From: DASXRA01 sp046734315
GTDB lineage: Bacteria; Actinomycetota; Actinomycetes; Mycobacteriales; Jatrophihabitantaceae
DNA length: 20,830 nt
Assembly (NCBI GenBank): GCA_046734315.1
Contig: JBKPQY010000025.1
Span: 1-20,830, forward strand
Direction: 5' to 3'
The notes beneath the pieces were generated by a model. The model saw only the letters and a list, made by a program, of their open reading frames with translations, did not search any database and had not been told where the DNA came from. A program made the translations under genes and the position numbers. Positions 20,631 to 20,830 of this stretch are shown in pieces (the stretch's first letter is position 1; each line of letters begins with the position of its first letter).

Positions 20631-20830
20631 ATGCGGACGGTGCTGATCGTGGACGACCATGCGTCCTTCCGCGCCATCGCGCGGGCTGCGCTGTCAGAGC
20701 GTTTCTGTGTGGTCGGTGAGGCCGCAGATGGCGTGCAGGCGCTGGCTCGCGCGGCGGAGCTGCGGCCGGACGTGGTGCTCGTCGACGTCGGGCTGCCCGG
20801 GCTGGACGGGTTCGGCGTTGCGGTGGCACT
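20631..20830 (+). CDS. response regulator, receiver domain (partial, cut by window end)
   Basis: 66 complete codons are visible. RTVLIVDDHASFRAIARAAL supplies the acidic pocket Asp8/Asp9, and the phospho-acceptor is Asp52 in VVLVDVGLPGLDGFGVAVA. The wording resembles NarL/FixJ-type regulators (DDH after a short beta-strand), so a LuxR-type HTH is expected beyond the window, though a stand-alone receiver cannot be excluded. The ATG at 20631 has no strong ribosome site, and the hairpin at 20592-20615 lies just upstream. A kinase partner may follow outside the window. Confidence 0.9.
   Translation, partial: MRTVLIVDDHASFRAIARAALSERFCVVGEAADGVQALARAAELRPDVVLVDVGLPGLDGFGVAVA

Noticed and set aside
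1..20830. CRISPR arrays, tRNA/rRNA genes, insertion sequences, phage or anti-phage genes
   Set aside because: No regularly spaced repeats, tRNA-like cloverleaf, transposase motifs or defence-family domains were seen by reading; a dedicated scan (tRNA and repeat finders) would settle it.

Overview
The window is high-GC DNA with strong third-position G/C bias, many GTG starts and tight ATGA/GTGA gene overlaps. Its gene content (GAF-ANTAR regulator, GH15 trehalase/glucoamylase-type protein, MerR-type and NarL-like regulators, XdhC/CoxI protein) and a GGTTT-N16-GGGTAC promoter of the SigB/SigF type point to an actinobacterium (Actinomycetota), probably a soil or environmental one. I cannot name a genus. 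No rRNA, tRNA, insertion sequence, phage gene or CRISPR array was seen.

Layout. (1) 1-301: a short membrane-protein ORF that looks frameshifted. (2) 452-3730, minus strand: a three-gene stress-type operon, DJ-1/PfpI protein -> SDR oxidoreductase with a C-terminal membrane segment -> GH15 glycoside hydrolase, preceded by a SigB/SigF-like promoter. (3) 3879-8248, plus strand: a compact seven-gene Mrp-type cation/proton antiporter operon in the order E-F-G-(MbhD-like)-(MbhE-like+MrpB fusion)-C-D. It has one large antiporter subunit and the subunit order of archaeal Mbh-type modules rather than Bacillus mrpABCDEFG. (4) 8268-12658, minus strand: a catabolic-looking operon, a 1041-residue FAD/Fe-S D-2-hydroxyacid dehydrogenase (YdiJ-like) -> 35-codon ORF -> enolase-superfamily dehydratase/racemase. 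(5) 12659-13205: a long non-coding spacer with small hairpins and a tiny Gly-tailed membrane protein. (6) 13256-16348: a signalling cluster, with a GAF-ANTAR protein diverging from a MerR-HTH/receiver fusion that overlaps or abuts a double-RecA KaiC-like ATPase. (7) 16403-17790: a zinc-independent quinone-reductase-like MDR protein and a small frameshifted gene. (8) 17827-18786, minus: an XdhC/CoxI-family protein with no molybdenum enzyme nearby. (9) 19241-20830, plus: a Met-rich four-helix membrane protein ending in a very strong hairpin terminator, a GNAT-like protein, and the start of a NarL-type response regulator cut by the window end.

The least ordinary part is the 13.2-16.4 kb cluster. 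A MerR DNA-binding domain is fused to an apparently complete phospho-receiver and is followed at once by a KaiC-like ATPase whose catalytic and phosphorylation residues are altered in specific ways. A GAF-ANTAR (RNA-binding antiterminator-type) protein is divergently transcribed. This looks like a self-contained signal-transduction module joining DNA binding, receiver input and ATPase clock-like chemistry. That reading is inference from domain content and gene order.
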